Shown one piece after another: positions 36,607-46,800 of a DNA stretch of 64,000 bases. The stretch comes from Candidatus Binatia bacterium. Lineage in GTDB: Bacteria; Desulfobacterota; Binatia; HRBIN30. Both the position numbers and the translations under genes were made by a program. Within the stretch, counting starts at the first letter, position 1. Every line of letters begins with the position of its first letter. The stretch is from positions 485,844 through 549,843 of the forward strand of contig BPIR01000002.1 in assembly GCA_026004215.1 (NCBI GenBank). Reading direction: 5' to 3'. The notes beneath the pieces are model-generated. The model was given only the letters and a program-made list of their open reading frames with translations. It was not told the DNA's origin and ran no database searches.

Positions 36607-37602
36607 TCACCGAGGCCGATTTTCGCTTCGCGCCAGAGCCTCTATTTCGCTCGGTTGGAGCGGGCGATTTAAAATCCGCACGTCGGTCATTTCCCCGGCA
36701 GCCGGCGTACCGGATGGGAGTTTCGAGCCTACGTAAGCTTTGGGATCCTCGCCCAACGTGGGCGCGACATCAAAGGTATTTTGCGACACGGGCTTGCCAT
36801 CCACAAAAAGCTGCAAGCGGCCTTGTACCCAAGTGGCGCTGACCTGGTGCCATTCGCCGGGCTTCCACTCGTCCAGCGGCACGCCCACTCCACGCTCGCG
36901 ACCCTCCGGGTCGAAAAATTCAAAGCGCAGGTAGTTCACGTTTTTGGCCACGCGAATTGCCTGCTGCCCCTCGCCCACTTGCACGAACACCGCATCGTTT
37001 TGATCCGAAGGCTGCCAATCGGGTTTGAGCCAGAACGCCATGGTACCCGCGTCCCCGGCAATTTTCCCGATGTTTTCGAGCTGGACCTGCGTTTCCGTTC
37101 CGAAGCGCTTGTCTTGACCGCCTTCGAATACCACCTCGGGAGGCAACTCGCCTTCCGCACCACCTTGCGCGACCACAGCCACCTGCTCGGGACCCGCACC
37201 ACGCTGCGGTTTCAGACTGGCAAGCTTATCTTCCGGCGGAGCGACGGCATGAACCTCGACGTTCGCACCCTCGCCCGCGCTCCCGACTGCCTCGCCCACC
37301 ATCCCTCCGCGTGGCTTCAGGGCGCGCAGTCCTGCAGCCCCTCCGGACCCAGTCGTGCCGCTCCCGCCACTCTCACCAACCCGGCCCGCACTCCCGGGCA
37401 CGGCAGCACTCGCCCCACCACTTCCCCTTGCGGCTAAGGGCGCGCCACCTACGCCCTCGCCGCCACGTGCAGCCAAACCTCCACTCGCACCTGTGGCTGG
37501 TTCGGCCTCCCTGGGCGAACCGGGGGGCCGCAACAACACCCAGGCCAAGCCGACGACCAGCACGACGCCGAGCACCACGGCTGCAAGAGCACCACGCTTC
37601 AT
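36607..37602 (-). CDS. LamG/concanavalin-like domain protein with Gly/Ala linker
   Basis: 331 residues. One N-terminal membrane anchor (residues 5-24), a low-complexity Gly/Ala/Ser-rich stretch (about 30-120) and a C-terminal LamG-like jelly-roll domain (about 160-325). The LamG part has TMAFWLKPDWQPSD, EWKPGEWHQVSATWVQGRLQLFVDGKPV and a final MTDVRILNRPLQPSEIEAL, the classic concanavalin-like pattern. It may bind a polysaccharide on the cell surface. It lies 152 bases ahead of the amine dehydrogenase operon on the same strand. Confidence 0.8.
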   Translation of the reverse strand: MKRGALAAVVLGVVLVVGLAWVLLRPPGSPREAEPATGASGGLAARGGEGVGGAPLAARGSGGASAAVPGSAGRVGESGGSGTTGSGGAAGLRALKPRGGMVGEAVGSAGEGANVEVHAVAPPEDKLASLKPQRGAGPEQVAVVAQGGAEGELPPEVVFEGGQDKRFGTETQVQLENIGKIAGDAGTMAFWLKPDWQPSDQNDAVFVQVGEGQQAIRVAKNVNYLRFEFFDPEGRERGVGVPLDEWKPGEWHQVSATWVQGRLQLFVDGKPVSQNTFDVAPTLGEDPKAYVGSKLPSGTPAAGEMTDVRILNRPLQPSEIEALARSENRPR

Positions 37603-37825
37603 AGCGGACGCGTATGCTGATGGTCGGCGCGCTAAATGTCAATGCTCGATGTGGCAGTTGGGAGCGCCAGGATGCGCCGACTTTCCTGCACCTCCTGCCG
37701 CCGCACCTCAGCAACGCATGTCGCTTCAACCCATCACACCGCTTACGGAGCACACCGTTTTCGGCCGCGCACGCCAAAGCCTGGGCATGGGTGAAAGCCC
37801 AGCGCGACCCTGATATGAACCATCC

Positions 37826-39454
37826 ATGCGGAGCGACTTCCCCTTCCAAGAGCTTTTCCCTCTAGGAGAGGACGACACACCTTACCGGCCTCTCGAAGGC
37901 GATTGGGTGGCGACCGATCGCTTTCGCGGCCAGCGGGTATTGCTCGTGCAAGCCGAGGCCCTGCGGGTCTTGGCCGCTGAAGCCATGCGGGACATCGCGC
38001 ATCTATTTCGCCCTGGCCACCTCGCGCAACTGCGTGCGATTTTGGAGGACACTGAAGCCTCGCCCAACGATCGGTTCGTCGCTTGGAACTTGTTGCGCAA
38101 TGCGTGCGTCGCTGCCGGGATGGTGCTGCCGTCGTGCCAGGATACCGGGACGGCCATTGTTTTTGGGAAAAAGGGCCAACAGGTCTGGACCGTGGATGGC
38201 GACGATGAAGTGGCGCTCGCGCGCGGGGTGTACGACACGTACACGAGCGATAATCTGCGTTACTCCCAGCTCGCTCCTCTCGACATGTACGAGGAGGTGA
38301 ACACAAAGTGCAATCTTCCCGCACAAATCGAGATCCTCAGTACCCCCGGAGATCACTACGATTTTTTGTTCATTGCGAAGGGTGGCGGCTCCGCCAACAA
38401 GACGTTTTTGTTCCAAGAAACCAAGGCCGTGTTGAATCCCTCTGCCCTCGAGAAGTTCCTGCGCGAAAAGTTGCCGCTGCTCGGAACAGCCGCCTGCCCC
38501 CCGTACCATCTGGCCATCGTGGTCGGTGGGCTATCCGCCGAAATGACGCTCAAGGCGGTCAAGCTCGCCTCCTGCCGTTACCTCGATAGCCTTCCCGAGC
38601 GCGGAAACGAACGCGGGCACGCGATCCGCGACCGCGAGCTCGAACAAGCCGTGGTCCGCTGGGCGCGAGAAACCCACATCGGGGCTCAGTTCGGCGGCAA
38701 GTACTTTTGTCTGGATGCGCGTGTGATCCGCCTACCGCGCCATGGAGCCAGTTGTCCCATTGGCATCGGCGTGTCCTGCTCCGCGGATCGCCAGGCTAAG
38801 GCGAAAATTACCGCCGAAGGCGTTTTCCTCGAACAGCTCGAAACCCATCCGGAACGTTTCTTGCCAGAAGTCGATCCGGCACAACTCAGCCGCGAGGTGG
38901 TCGCCATCGACTTGAGGAAGCCCATGGATCACATCCGTCGCGAGCTCTCGAAGTACCCCATCAAGACACGCCTATCTCTGACCGGACCTATGATCGTGGC
39001 GCGAGACATCGCGCACGCGAAAATCAAGGAGCGCCTCGAACGCGGCCAGGGTTTGCCGCAGTACTTCAAGGATCATCCGATTTACTACGCCGGGCCCGCG
39101 AAGACACCAGCCGGGTACGTGTCTGGGTCTTTTGGGCCGACTACCGCGGGGAGGATGGACTCGTACCTCCCGTTGTTCATGCAGCACGGAGGCAGTTACG
39201 TCACCGTGGCCAAAGGGAACCGCTCGCCCATCGTCACCGAAGCCTGCAAGAAGTACGGGGGGTTTTACTTGGGAAGCATCGGCGGCCCAGCGGCGGTGCT
39301 CGCACAAGAGAACATCAAAAAGGTCGAACTGGTCGAGTATCCCGAACTCGGCATGGAAGCCATTTACCGGATCGAAGTCGAGAACTTTCCGGCGTTCATC
39401 GTTGTGGACGACAAAGGCAACGACTTCTTTGCCCAGCTCTCTCGAGAGTCATAG
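37826..39454 (+). CDS. fumA: class I (Fe-S) fumarate hydratase
   Basis: 542 residues, the full length of single-chain class I fumarases. Three Cys that hold the [4Fe-4S] cluster fall at positions 104 ([10 protein letters not shown]), 224 (GTAACPPYH) and 318 (GVSCSADRQ). The C-terminal domain has [25 protein letters not shown] and [11 protein letters not shown]. It interconverts fumarate and malate in the TCA cycle. Oxygen-labile clusters suggest microaerobic capacity. It is not in an operon with its neighbours. Confidence 0.95.
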   Translation: MRSDFPFQELFPLGEDDTPYRPLEGDWVATDRFRGQRVLLVQAEALRVLAAEAMRDIAHLFRPGHLAQLRAILEDTEASPNDRFVAWNLLRNACVAAGMVLPSCQDTGTAIVFGKKGQQVWTVDGDDEVALARGVYDTYTSDNLRYSQLAPLDMYEEVNTKCNLPAQIEILSTPGDHYDFLFIAKGGGSANKTFLFQETKAVLNPSALEKFLREKLPLLGTAACPPYHLAIVVGGLSAEMTLKAVKLASCRYLDSLPERGNERGHAIRDRELEQAVVRWARETHIGAQFGGKYFCLDARVIRLPRHGASCPIGIGVSCSADRQAKAKITAEGVFLEQLETHPERFLPEVDPAQLSREVVAIDLRKPMDHIRRELSKYPIKTRLSLTGPMIVARDIAHAKIKERLERGQGLPQYFKDHPIYYAGPAKTPAGYVSGSFGPTTAGRMDSYLPLFMQHGGSYVTVAKGNRSPIVTEACKKYGGFYLGSIGGPAAVLAQENIKKVELVEYPELGMEAIYRIEVENFPAFIVVDDKGNDFFAQLSRES

Positions 39455-39464
39455 CGGCCTGCCA

Positions 39465-40367
39465 TTATCGGAACGCCGCCATGACCTCAGCGATGGCCTC
39501 GAACTGACCGCCGCGTGTGGACGACGGCACGAGAATGGGGGTTTTCACCCCGGCCGCGTACCACGCCTCCACTCCTTCGCGCACCTCGGCCGCACTGCCG
39601 AACAACGTGCAATCGCGTAACCACGCATCGCTCATGAGCGAGGGCAAGCGGTCGTATTCGCGTGCGGCGATCGCTGCTTGGATGGCGCGCATCTCTTCTT
39701 CATAACCCGCCTCGATCCAGTACCGCTGGTAGTTCGGAAGCATGACATAGCCCGTCAGGGTCTTCCGCAGCACCGCTGCCGCGGCACTACGGTCGCCGTC
39801 GATGCAAGTCGGAATCATGTTCCCCACGAAGAAATCATCCTCTCGCGCTCGTTCTCCCAAATGAGCGAGCGATACAGGCATGTGCGAGCGGCAGGCGTTA
39901 GCCCACACCGCGCCCGAGGCAATGCGGGCCGCCAGTCGAATCATGGGAGGTCGCAACGTCGCTAGCACGATCGGTGGCAGCGGTCCCCACCGTTCTGCTC
40001 CTTCTTGTACCGCACGGACAAAGCGCTCCATGTCGGCGGTCGGTCGGCTTGCCTGCACGCCTAAGCGCTGCAGCACCGGGCCGTGGCTCACGCCAATCCC
40101 GAAGCGAAACCGACCTGGCGCGAGCTCGTGAATCATCGTGACCGTGAGCGCGTAGTCGTGCGGGTGGCGCGTGTAGATATTCGCGATGGCCGTGCCAAAG
40201 GGGATCTCTCGAGTCACAAGTGCGATGGCCTCGCACAGCCCCAAGCCATCGCCAAAACTCGGGCAGTAAATTCCCGCGAAGCCCTCGCGCTCGATTGCTT
40301 GCGCCACTTCCAATGCCGCGCGCCGCTTCCCGCGCATTGCGGCCAAGCTCAATGCTGGCTTTCGCAC
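39465..40367 (-). CDS. LLM-class flavin-dependent oxidoreductase
   Basis: 300 residues of the luciferase-like monooxygenase TIM-barrel family: RRAALEVAQAIEREGFAGIYCPSF, IPFGTAIANIYTRHPHDYA, FRFGIGVSHGPVLQRLG, LPPIVLATLRPPMIRLAARIASGAV. This pattern fits the F420- or FMN-dependent TIGR03617/mer-like group. The start is GTG at 40367 with a strong GGGAGGGG just upstream; the longer upstream frame is spurious. It follows the 51-residue zinc-ribbon-like gene by 16 bases. Confidence 0.87.
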   Translation of the reverse strand: MRKPALSLAAMRGKRRAALEVAQAIEREGFAGIYCPSFGDGLGLCEAIALVTREIPFGTAIANIYTRHPHDYALTVTMIHELAPGRFRFGIGVSHGPVLQRLGVQASRPTADMERFVRAVQEGAERWGPLPPIVLATLRPPMIRLAARIASGAVWANACRSHMPVSLAHLGERAREDDFFVGNMIPTCIDGDRSAAAAVLRKTLTGYVMLPNYQRYWIEAGYEEEMRAIQAAIAAREYDRLPSLMSDAWLRDCTLFGSAAEVREGVEAWYAAGVKTPILVPSSTRGGQFEAIAEVMAAFR

Positions 40368-40383
40368 GATCCCCTCCCGCGAC

Positions 40384-40539
40384 TCAAAATTCGTCTTCCT
40401 CGATCTCGTCGAGCTCGCCCCACTCGATTTTGCACTTGTCGGAGCAAAAGTAGTGCGGCCAGCTTTCCACCACGACCACCCGGGCGTGTTCCTTGGCCAC
40501 AGGCAAGCCGCAATGTTCACATGTCAGCATTTCTGGCAT
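40384..40539 (-). CDS. 51-residue zinc-ribbon-like small protein
   Basis: An ATG with AAAGGAGA upstream opens a 51-residue frame. It reads MPEMLTCEHCGLPVAKEH, then a strand VVVVESWPHYFCSDKC and an acidic tail ELDEIEEDEF. The Cys pairs CEHC (residues 7-10) and CSDKC (32-36) form a treble-clef or TRASH-like metal site. It is too short for most gene finders. It lies 24 bases after the AIR-synthase-like gene and 16 before the LLM gene, so it is probably part of that operon. Function unknown. Confidence 0.75.
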   Translation of the reverse strand: MPEMLTCEHCGLPVAKEHARVVVVESWPHYFCSDKCKIEWGELDEIEEDEF

Positions 40540-40563
40540 CGCTTGTCTCCTTTCTCTTGTTCT

Positions 40564-41628
40564 TCAACCGAGGATGCGTAGCTTGCGGGAGCGCTTTGCG
40601 TGCAACTCACGCTCTGCGAGCAAGCGCGCGAGCTCGTCGCGTTCCGACCAGTGCCACGGTACGCGCTTGCCATTTGCGCGCGCCCGTACACCTCGCCCTG
40701 TGGTCACGCGGCCAATGCATTCGCCCCGGATTCCGGCCCGCTCCCAAGCCGCTTGCACGGTCGGCCAATGCTCCGGAGGAACCGTTGCCAACAGCATTCC
40801 GGAACCGATCAACCCGAGCGGATCCACACCAAAGTGGCGGCACAAGGCGGCTGTTTCGGGAGCGACGGGAATTCGATCTAGGTCCACCTCCAGCGCCCGC
40901 CCGGAAGCGAAGGCAAGCTCCGCCAAACCCGCCCGCACCCCACCCTCGGTGGGATCGTGCATTGCCGTGACGCCGTTGCGCGCAGCAAGCAATGCTTCGG
41001 ACACGATGGAAATACCCGGACGCCGATGGAACCGAGCGGCCCGGCGAGCGGCTACGCCACCCAGAGCTTTTTGCGCTTCGCGCGCAAAAGTCCGAGCCAG
41101 AATGGCTGTGCCCTCGATCCCCGCCGTTTTCGTGCACACGAGCAAATCGCCCAGGCGGGCACCACTCGCAGTCACGAGTTCGTCCTTGCGCATCACTCCC
41201 TGCATATCACCCGCGACAACGGGTTGGGTGACGGCTGGCGTGACCTCAGTGTGACCACCTGTGAGCGCAATCCCGAGTTCACGCAAAGCATGATTTGCCT
41301 CGCGCATGACTTTGCGTGCGATGGCCATGTCTGACCCGGGAGGCAGCAACACGGTGGCTTGAAACCACGCCGGCACGCACCCCAACACCGCCACATCGTT
41401 GGCATTGACGTGGACGGCATACCACCCGGCTTCCTCTCCCACGAACGTGACCGGATCGCTTTTCAGAACCAGGAGCCGCTCCCCCAGATCGATCACCGCC
41501 GCGTCGCGCCCAAACCCGGGCCCGTGGACGACACGGTGGTCCGACGCGCCCCGGTAGCGCAGCAAACCTTCTAAGGCCTGGCGCGGCAGTTTTCCGGGAG
41601 AGAAAGCGGATTGTCGACGGGCAGCCAC
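40564..41628 (-). CDS. AIR synthase/HypE-like ATP-binding protein
   Basis: About 354 residues with the PurM/HypE/SelD/ThiL fold. Features are VHGPGFGRDAAVIDLG, KSDPVTFVGEEAGWYAVHVNANDVAVLGCVPAWFQATVLLP, the Gly-rich GDLLVCTKTAGIEGTAILAR and a C-terminal AIRS_C domain (AMHDPTEGGVRAGLAELAFASG). Such proteins bind ATP and form acyl-phosphate or phospho-intermediates. HypE normally ends in a Cys used for cyanide transfer; this one ends KLRILG and lacks it. I prefer the GTG start at 41628 because the longer TTG start would overlap the upstream gene by 50 bases. Confidence 0.82.
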   Translation of the reverse strand: MAARRQSAFSPGKLPRQALEGLLRYRGASDHRVVHGPGFGRDAAVIDLGERLLVLKSDPVTFVGEEAGWYAVHVNANDVAVLGCVPAWFQATVLLPPGSDMAIARKVMREANHALRELGIALTGGHTEVTPAVTQPVVAGDMQGVMRKDELVTASGARLGDLLVCTKTAGIEGTAILARTFAREAQKALGGVAARRAARFHRRPGISIVSEALLAARNGVTAMHDPTEGGVRAGLAELAFASGRALEVDLDRIPVAPETAALCRHFGVDPLGLIGSGMLLATVPPEHWPTVQAAWERAGIRGECIGRVTTGRGVRARANGKRVPWHWSERDELARLLAERELHAKRSRKLRILG

Positions 41629-41647
41629 GCTTGCACTTTCTCGGAAA

Positions 41648-41971
41648 TCAAGCCGGATGTTTCGGGCGCCGGTGCCCGTCACGCCGGCGCTCGACAAAAC
41701 TGCGGAGTTCCTCGGTTAAGGCATCGAACGCAGCATGAATGGCATCGCCCATGTCCGGAGCGCTCTTATGCGCCGTCAGGGTCTCGCCTGGGATGTGGAG
41801 TAACAGCCGCACTTCTTCTGCCCCGCGCAAGTGATGGGAGTTGTGAACCAAGGTAACGTTCAGCCGCAAGAGGTCGCGGTACAACCCTTGGAGTTTGGCA
41901 ACCCCCCGGTCAATCAACTCGCGCCAGCGCGGATGTACTGGTGTGTGCTGTGCCTGAATCTCGAGATGCAT
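41648..41971 (-). CDS. HPF/RaiA-family ribosome-associated protein
   Basis: 107 residues starting MHLEIQAQHTPVHPRWRELIDRG with AGGAAG upstream. The fold (beta-alpha-beta-beta-beta-alpha) and ALTEELRSFVERRRDGHRR at the end are those of short hibernation factors, although the sequence is divergent. It likely binds 30S subunits when cells stop growing. It is the first gene of the HPF, AIR-synthase-like, zinc-ribbon, LLM group. Confidence 0.75.
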   Translation of the reverse strand: MHLEIQAQHTPVHPRWRELIDRGVAKLQGLYRDLLRLNVTLVHNSHHLRGAEEVRLLLHIPGETLTAHKSAPDMGDAIHAAFDALTEELRSFVERRRDGHRRPKHPA

Positions 41972-42377
41972 TGCCCTTGCTTCCTTTCTCCTCGATCCAC
42001 AGCAGTTGCCCCTCGGCAGGCCGCCGCGCCTGGCCAGTGTACCAAACTTCCTGGCGCTGCCAACCTCTCGGATCCCCGGCTTTGGGTCCTCTCGCTGAGC
42101 GGATCTCATCGCCGAGCGGATCTCACGAATGGGTCCGGGAAATTTTTGGTTCGTGAGCTGGACGCCCCCTCAATGCCACTGTGCAGCTCGCGCCGGCTTG
42201 GCCAAAGCTCGGCCGTGCCCGGACTGCTCCCGCCATCCCCCCGCAACCTTGCAACACTGAAGCGCAAAAGCGCCACGGAATTATAAAGGTCACCGCTAGA
42301 AGCAAGCGGCGGCAGGCCAGCGCGCGAGTGGCACGCCCTCTGCAGATATTCGCCTGCGTCGAACGAGGAGGGCAACC
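41972..42377. other. 406-base divergent promoter region
   Basis: No convincing gene. It separates the minus-strand HPF-like operon from the plus-strand 75-residue gene and holds the sigma-54 site at 42329-42344. A 13-base direct repeat (GAGCGGATCTCA twice, near 42099 and 42116) and an AT-rich patch AAATTTTTGG near 42140 are the other visible elements. No enhancer half-sites could be assigned. Confidence 0.5.
42329..42344 (+). promoter_or_regulatory. sigma-54 (-24/-12) promoter
   Basis: TGGCACGCCCTCTGCA matches the RpoN consensus TGGCACG-N4-TTGCW with one change, and has the invariant GG-N10-GC spacing. The predicted start near 42355 lies 23 bases before the ATG of the 75-residue gene, with an AGGAGG-type site between, so the geometry is right. 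Confidence 0.65.
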
Positions 42378-42605
42378 ATGAAGACCAACGCAGGCATCAC
42401 AGCAAAAGGGGGGCTGGTGCTGCGAGCGCAGCTCCTCCGGGTCGGCACCGAAGTGTTCGCCGTGTATGGCGACGAGAACTGCGGCTTTGCCGTGGATCCG
42501 GAGGATTTTCATCCCTGGGTTCCGGCAGGGTGCCGCTACCTTTCGTTGGACGAGTTGTATTTCGCGCTTGTCAATTTGCACGCCACCCCGGAGGGGCGAG
42601 CGTAG
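42378..42605 (+). CDS. 75-residue protein of unknown function
   Basis: The ATG is preceded by GAGGAGGGC at a good distance. The protein (MKTNAGITAKGGLVLRAQLLRVGTEV...) has no signal peptide or membrane segment. A core VGTEVFAVYGDENCGFAVDPEDFHPWVPAGCRYLSLDELYFALV suggests a small mixed alpha/beta fold with two Cys. I do not recognise a family. It lies behind a sigma-54 promoter and could be a stress- or nitrogen-responsive gene. A 406-base gap separates it from the AAA gene downstream. Confidence 0.65.
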   Translation: MKTNAGITAKGGLVLRAQLLRVGTEVFAVYGDENCGFAVDPEDFHPWVPAGCRYLSLDELYFALVNLHATPEGRA

Positions 42606-43011
42606 GTTTTCCCTGCAGATTGGCGGCGGCCTGGTGCGATGTTGCAGCGCTCCTCCTCCCGGTAACTGCCCAGAGCTCGCCGCCAGTAGCCCTGGCGGTC
42701 CGGCGCTCCGATTCGGGTCCGGCACTTCCCCCACCCCCAACCCAATCGCGGGTAGCCGGATCGCCAGCTCCGCACCAAAGCCTTCGTGGCATCTCTTCCG
42801 TTTCGCCGGTGGCGACCCAAATTCTTTCCTTCATGCAGCCGAGCTACGCACGTGCTCCGCGCTCTTCCTCGGCATAGCGCACAGCGCAAAATCGCCGAGG
42901 CAATGATCTTTCTCGCCGGTGCCAGCGCGGGCCCAAGTTTTCGCAAAATGATGCACCAGCGAGTTGCAAAGCGCCTCCAACGGCCGGCCGTACGACGGGC
43001 ACTTCGCGTGC
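42606..43011. other. 406-base stretch without a supported gene
   Basis: Several overlapping frames exist on both strands, but none has a plausible start or family similarity. It should contain the promoter of the AAA/VWA pair. No repeats, tRNA or hairpins of note were found. Confidence 0.45.
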
Positions 43012-43845
43012 ATGCCCGTTCGCTTCTTTGCTAAGCACAAGCACGTGAACCGAATCCCATACTACCTACCCGTTGGCGACGAGGTGGATATTTTCCGCGC
43101 GGCTTACGAGTGCCGCCTACCGGTGTTGCTCAAAGGTCCCACTGGTTGCGGGAAAACACGCTTCGTCGAATACATGGCCTCTACCTTGCGATCCCCAGGT
43201 AACGGCACCGGGCCACCTCTGATTACCGTAGCTTGCCACGAAGATCTCACGGGCAGCGACTTGGTGGGACGCTACTTGATCAAGGGCGACGAAACGGTGT
43301 GGGTGGACGGCCCGCTCACGCAAGCCGTGCGACACGGCTCGATTTGCTACTTGGATGAAATCGTCGAGGCCCGGAAAGACACGATTGTGTTGATCCACCC
43401 TCTCACCGACCACCGCCGCATCCTTCCCATCGACAAGCGAGGGGAAATCCTCGAAGCGCACCCGGATTTTCTTCTCGTCATTTCCTACAACCCTGGCTAC
43501 CAAAGTGTCCTCAAAGACCTGAAGCACTCCACGCGCCAGCGGTTTGTCACGATTGATTTCGACTACCCGCCGCGCGACAAGGAAGCACAAGTGATTGCGC
43601 ACGAGTCCGGCATCGACATGGAGGCGGCGCTCACGCTGGCAACGCTGGGGGAAAAAGTTCGTCATCTCAAGGCCTCCGGACTCGAGGAAGGTGTCAGCAC
43701 GCGCCTCCTCATCTACGCCGCACAACTGATGCAACGCGGTGTAGCCCCTCGTCGAGCATGCCGGGTGGCGGTCAGTGCTGCCCTGACAGATGACTCCGAG
43801 GCACAACGGGCAATGGACGAACTCGCTGCGGCCTTGTTCCCTTGA
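43012..43845 (+). CDS. MoxR-type AAA ATPase, NorQ/CbbQ family
   Basis: About 277 residues. The family opening [40 protein letters not shown] contains the Walker A P-loop. The Walker B is [29 protein letters not shown] carries the Arg finger and [14 protein letters not shown] the sensor 2 region. These ATPases activate metal enzymes such as NO reductase or RuBisCO together with a VWA partner. The partner gene follows 54 bases downstream. No nor or cbb structural genes are nearby. The start is uncertain; similarity begins a few residues later. Confidence 0.9.
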   Translation: MPVRFFAKHKHVNRIPYYLPVGDEVDIFRAAYECRLPVLLKGPTGCGKTRFVEYMASTLRSPGNGTGPPLITVACHEDLTGSDLVGRYLIKGDETVWVDGPLTQAVRHGSICYLDEIVEARKDTIVLIHPLTDHRRILPIDKRGEILEAHPDFLLVISYNPGYQSVLKDLKHSTRQRFVTIDFDYPPRDKEAQVIAHESGIDMEAALTLATLGEKVRHLKASGLEEGVSTRLLIYAAQLMQRGVAPRRACRVAVSAALTDDSEAQRAMDELAAALFP

Positions 43846-43899
43846 GCCTCGGGACCATCGAGTCCGATCTTCAAGAGAACCTTAAGCCAACCGGTTACG

Positions 43900-46800
43900 A
43901 TGAGAAAGCCTGAAACTCCCCCGTGGGACGCCTTGCTGCCGCGTCCGAGTTCCCACCGCGTGCGCGCGCGAGTGCAAGCTCTGCCGCTGGAGTTCCAGCA
44001 CTGGCTCGTGTCGCGAGCATCGGGGTACGAACGCTCGGCGCCCCGGCTCGTGGAGCAACTCTGCCGTGCCGCAGCGACGATTTACGAACATGCCGGAGCG
44101 GTAGGCTTCTCTGCGTGGCAGTTCGCGCTCGACAGCTTACAGTCGTATAGCCCAGCCACCCGCAGCGCCATCGAAGCGTTTCTCGCAGCCAGCGAGCGAA
44201 AGCCTGACCCAGAAACACTGTCGGCGTGGGTGACAGCGGCTCTCTCGCTCAGAGAAGTCTCCTCCCACTTGGTTGCCGAGTTTCTCGCCGCAACGGTGGA
44301 TTTCGTCGGGCGGGTTCCGCGCGAGCGTCTCGTACAAGCCGCACAGGTTGCCGCGCAAACGGTCCCTACCGACCGGTGGCGTGCAGAGTTCGTCGCCCGC
44401 GCCTTTGTGGCCGCGCTAGCGAGCTGCATGAACGATCTCGACGCCGAGGCCCTTTCGCTGTGGTACTCGTTGGGAACACGGCTCCATCGGCCCGAGCGGG
44501 GCCGCTCCTTTTTTGCCTCGCTCCCAAAATCGCTCCTCCGCTGGGATGAAGAGGAGCAAAACCTCTTCTTGCGAGCGCTGCTGGAAATTTCGGGCCAAGA
44601 GGAGGCCGCCTGGGCACTGTATTGTCAGATCCCCGAGGCCGTCCGGCGTATGAGCCCCTCCTTGCGTCGCTGCGTCTTGCGGGCTTTCGCGCTCGGTGCG
44701 CCCGTTTCCGTGCGGCGGTGGGTGGAGCTCGCGCCAGTCCTTGGTGCCGTATTCGCACCCTTGTCTCCGTCGCAAAGGCACACGGCGGCTCGGGCAGCAG
44801 AGCAAGTCTCCTGCTCGTTGCCTGGCGCGGTCGCCGACCTTTTGCGGAGTCTCCCGCGAATTTTCGAACTCGCTCCCGAAGAGCGAGTGACACGGTGGGT
44901 GGAATGCGGCTTGGAGCTCTGCGCGGGCGAAGTTGCTTTGGGGCAAGCCTATTTCAGCCTCGATACCCGCACGAGCCGCGACGTGCTCGGGGCGTCACCC
45001 ACCGCAGCGGTGTTCCACGAAGGGCAGCGATGGCTGCGCCAGTTGACGCAAATGCTCTCTGCCGTGCCCGTGGTGTTGCGACCCCAACCGGGATGGACGT
45101 TGCGGCCACCACTCGAAGGGATCTTCGAAGAGCACATCGCGGAGCTTCCCGACCGTATCGATTTCTTCCCCGCGCACGAGGACAATCTCGGCCTGTACCG
45201 CTTTCTCGTCATGCAAGTTGCCGGCCGATTTCTCTGCGGTACCGCCCCGCAGGCGCCGGATGTATGGCCGCAGTGGAAACACGAACTCGATGAACGTGCT
45301 GCCCGGCATCCACAGCTCGCTGACTGGTTTCTTTTGTGCGAAGGCATCCGCGTGGGAGCGCAAATGGCGCAGCGCTTCCGGGGCTGGGCCGTGGAACAGC
45401 AACGTCTGCTCCAACAATTCTGCCTGCGAGCTCTGGCCATAGAAGAACCCAAGCGACCGAACGCTTACGATTGGCTGCTGGCCTGGGAACTGGCACGAGC
45501 ACCCCTTGGGGATTTGCCCGAGCCATTGCGCACTGCCGGCGCAATTGTCCGCGGGGTCGTGGCACCGTTGCACCGCCCGGAAGCGACAGTCGCAGACACG
45601 TGGGCCCGAGCACAGCAACTGGAGCGCCTTTTTGCACACATGTCGCAAGCCACCTTCTCGAAGACGATTACGGCGAGCGAGGACGTGCCCGCATACCTGC
45701 TACCGGTGGACCTTTACGAGGGGGACGCGCCGGTGGCGGAAAGTCAGTCCGCCGTCTCGACGGCTTCGGAGCCGCTGGACTTCGAAGAGCAACTGGCCGC
45801 GAAAATCGCCGGCAAAGACGAACGCCCAACGAGCGGGCCGCCGCTGTCCGCAGAAACGTTGAAAGCCCTCTTGGAAGCCGGCGCCACATTGGAACTGAAG
45901 CAAGGTCACTTTGCCCCTGTGGAAGGGCTGGGACTGTACATTAGCGACCTCCCGGGCAAACTCCCGCAAGAGCAACTGCAGGAACTGCGCAGTCTTCTCG
46001 ACGAAGGCACCGGGGCAGGCAAAGTACGGAAGTGGCTAGCCGCGGAGACCGCAGGTGAAGCCTTTTACTACGACGAGTGGGACTATCTACTCAACGACTA
46101 TCGGGCCGCGTGGTGCCGTCTGATCGAGCTTCCTCTAGAGGGCGACGGCGGCGAATTCTTCTCTCGGACAATCTCGGATTACGCCGCGCTGCTGCCCTTG
46201 GTGCGACGCGAGTTCCAAAAGATCCGCCCCGACTCGTATCGGGTGGTGCGGGGTCTCGAGGCGGGAGAAGACTTCGACCTCAATGCGGTCGTGGACGCAC
46301 GCAGCGACCAGCGCGCGCGACGGGCGCCGTCTACGAAACTCTATGTGGCCCGCCAGCGGGAAGAGCGCGACGTTGCGGTGCTGTTTCTGGTGGACATGAG
46401 CGCCAGCACCGACGAGCCAGTGGACCATCCGGCCGGCAAGAACGGCGCTGACCGCACGCGCGCCGGCAGCCAGCGCCGCATTATCGACATTACCAAGGAG
46501 GCGCTCGTGATCATGGCCGAGGCCCTCGAAGAACTCGGCGATTCGTATGCCATTTACGGCTTCTCCGGCCACGGGCGCCAGCGTGTGGAGTTCTACGTCG
46601 TCAAGTCCTTCCGCGAAGGTTTGAGCGTGGCCGTGCGCGGCCGCATCGGTGCGTTGGAACCGAAGCGCAGCACGCGCATGGGCGCAGCCTTGCGCCATGC
46701 GGTCACGAAAATGGCCGAGGTTCCGGCGCGATCGCGGCACATTATTCTTCTGAGCGACGGTTTCCCGCAAGACTTCGACTACGGGCAGGATCGCCGCAGC

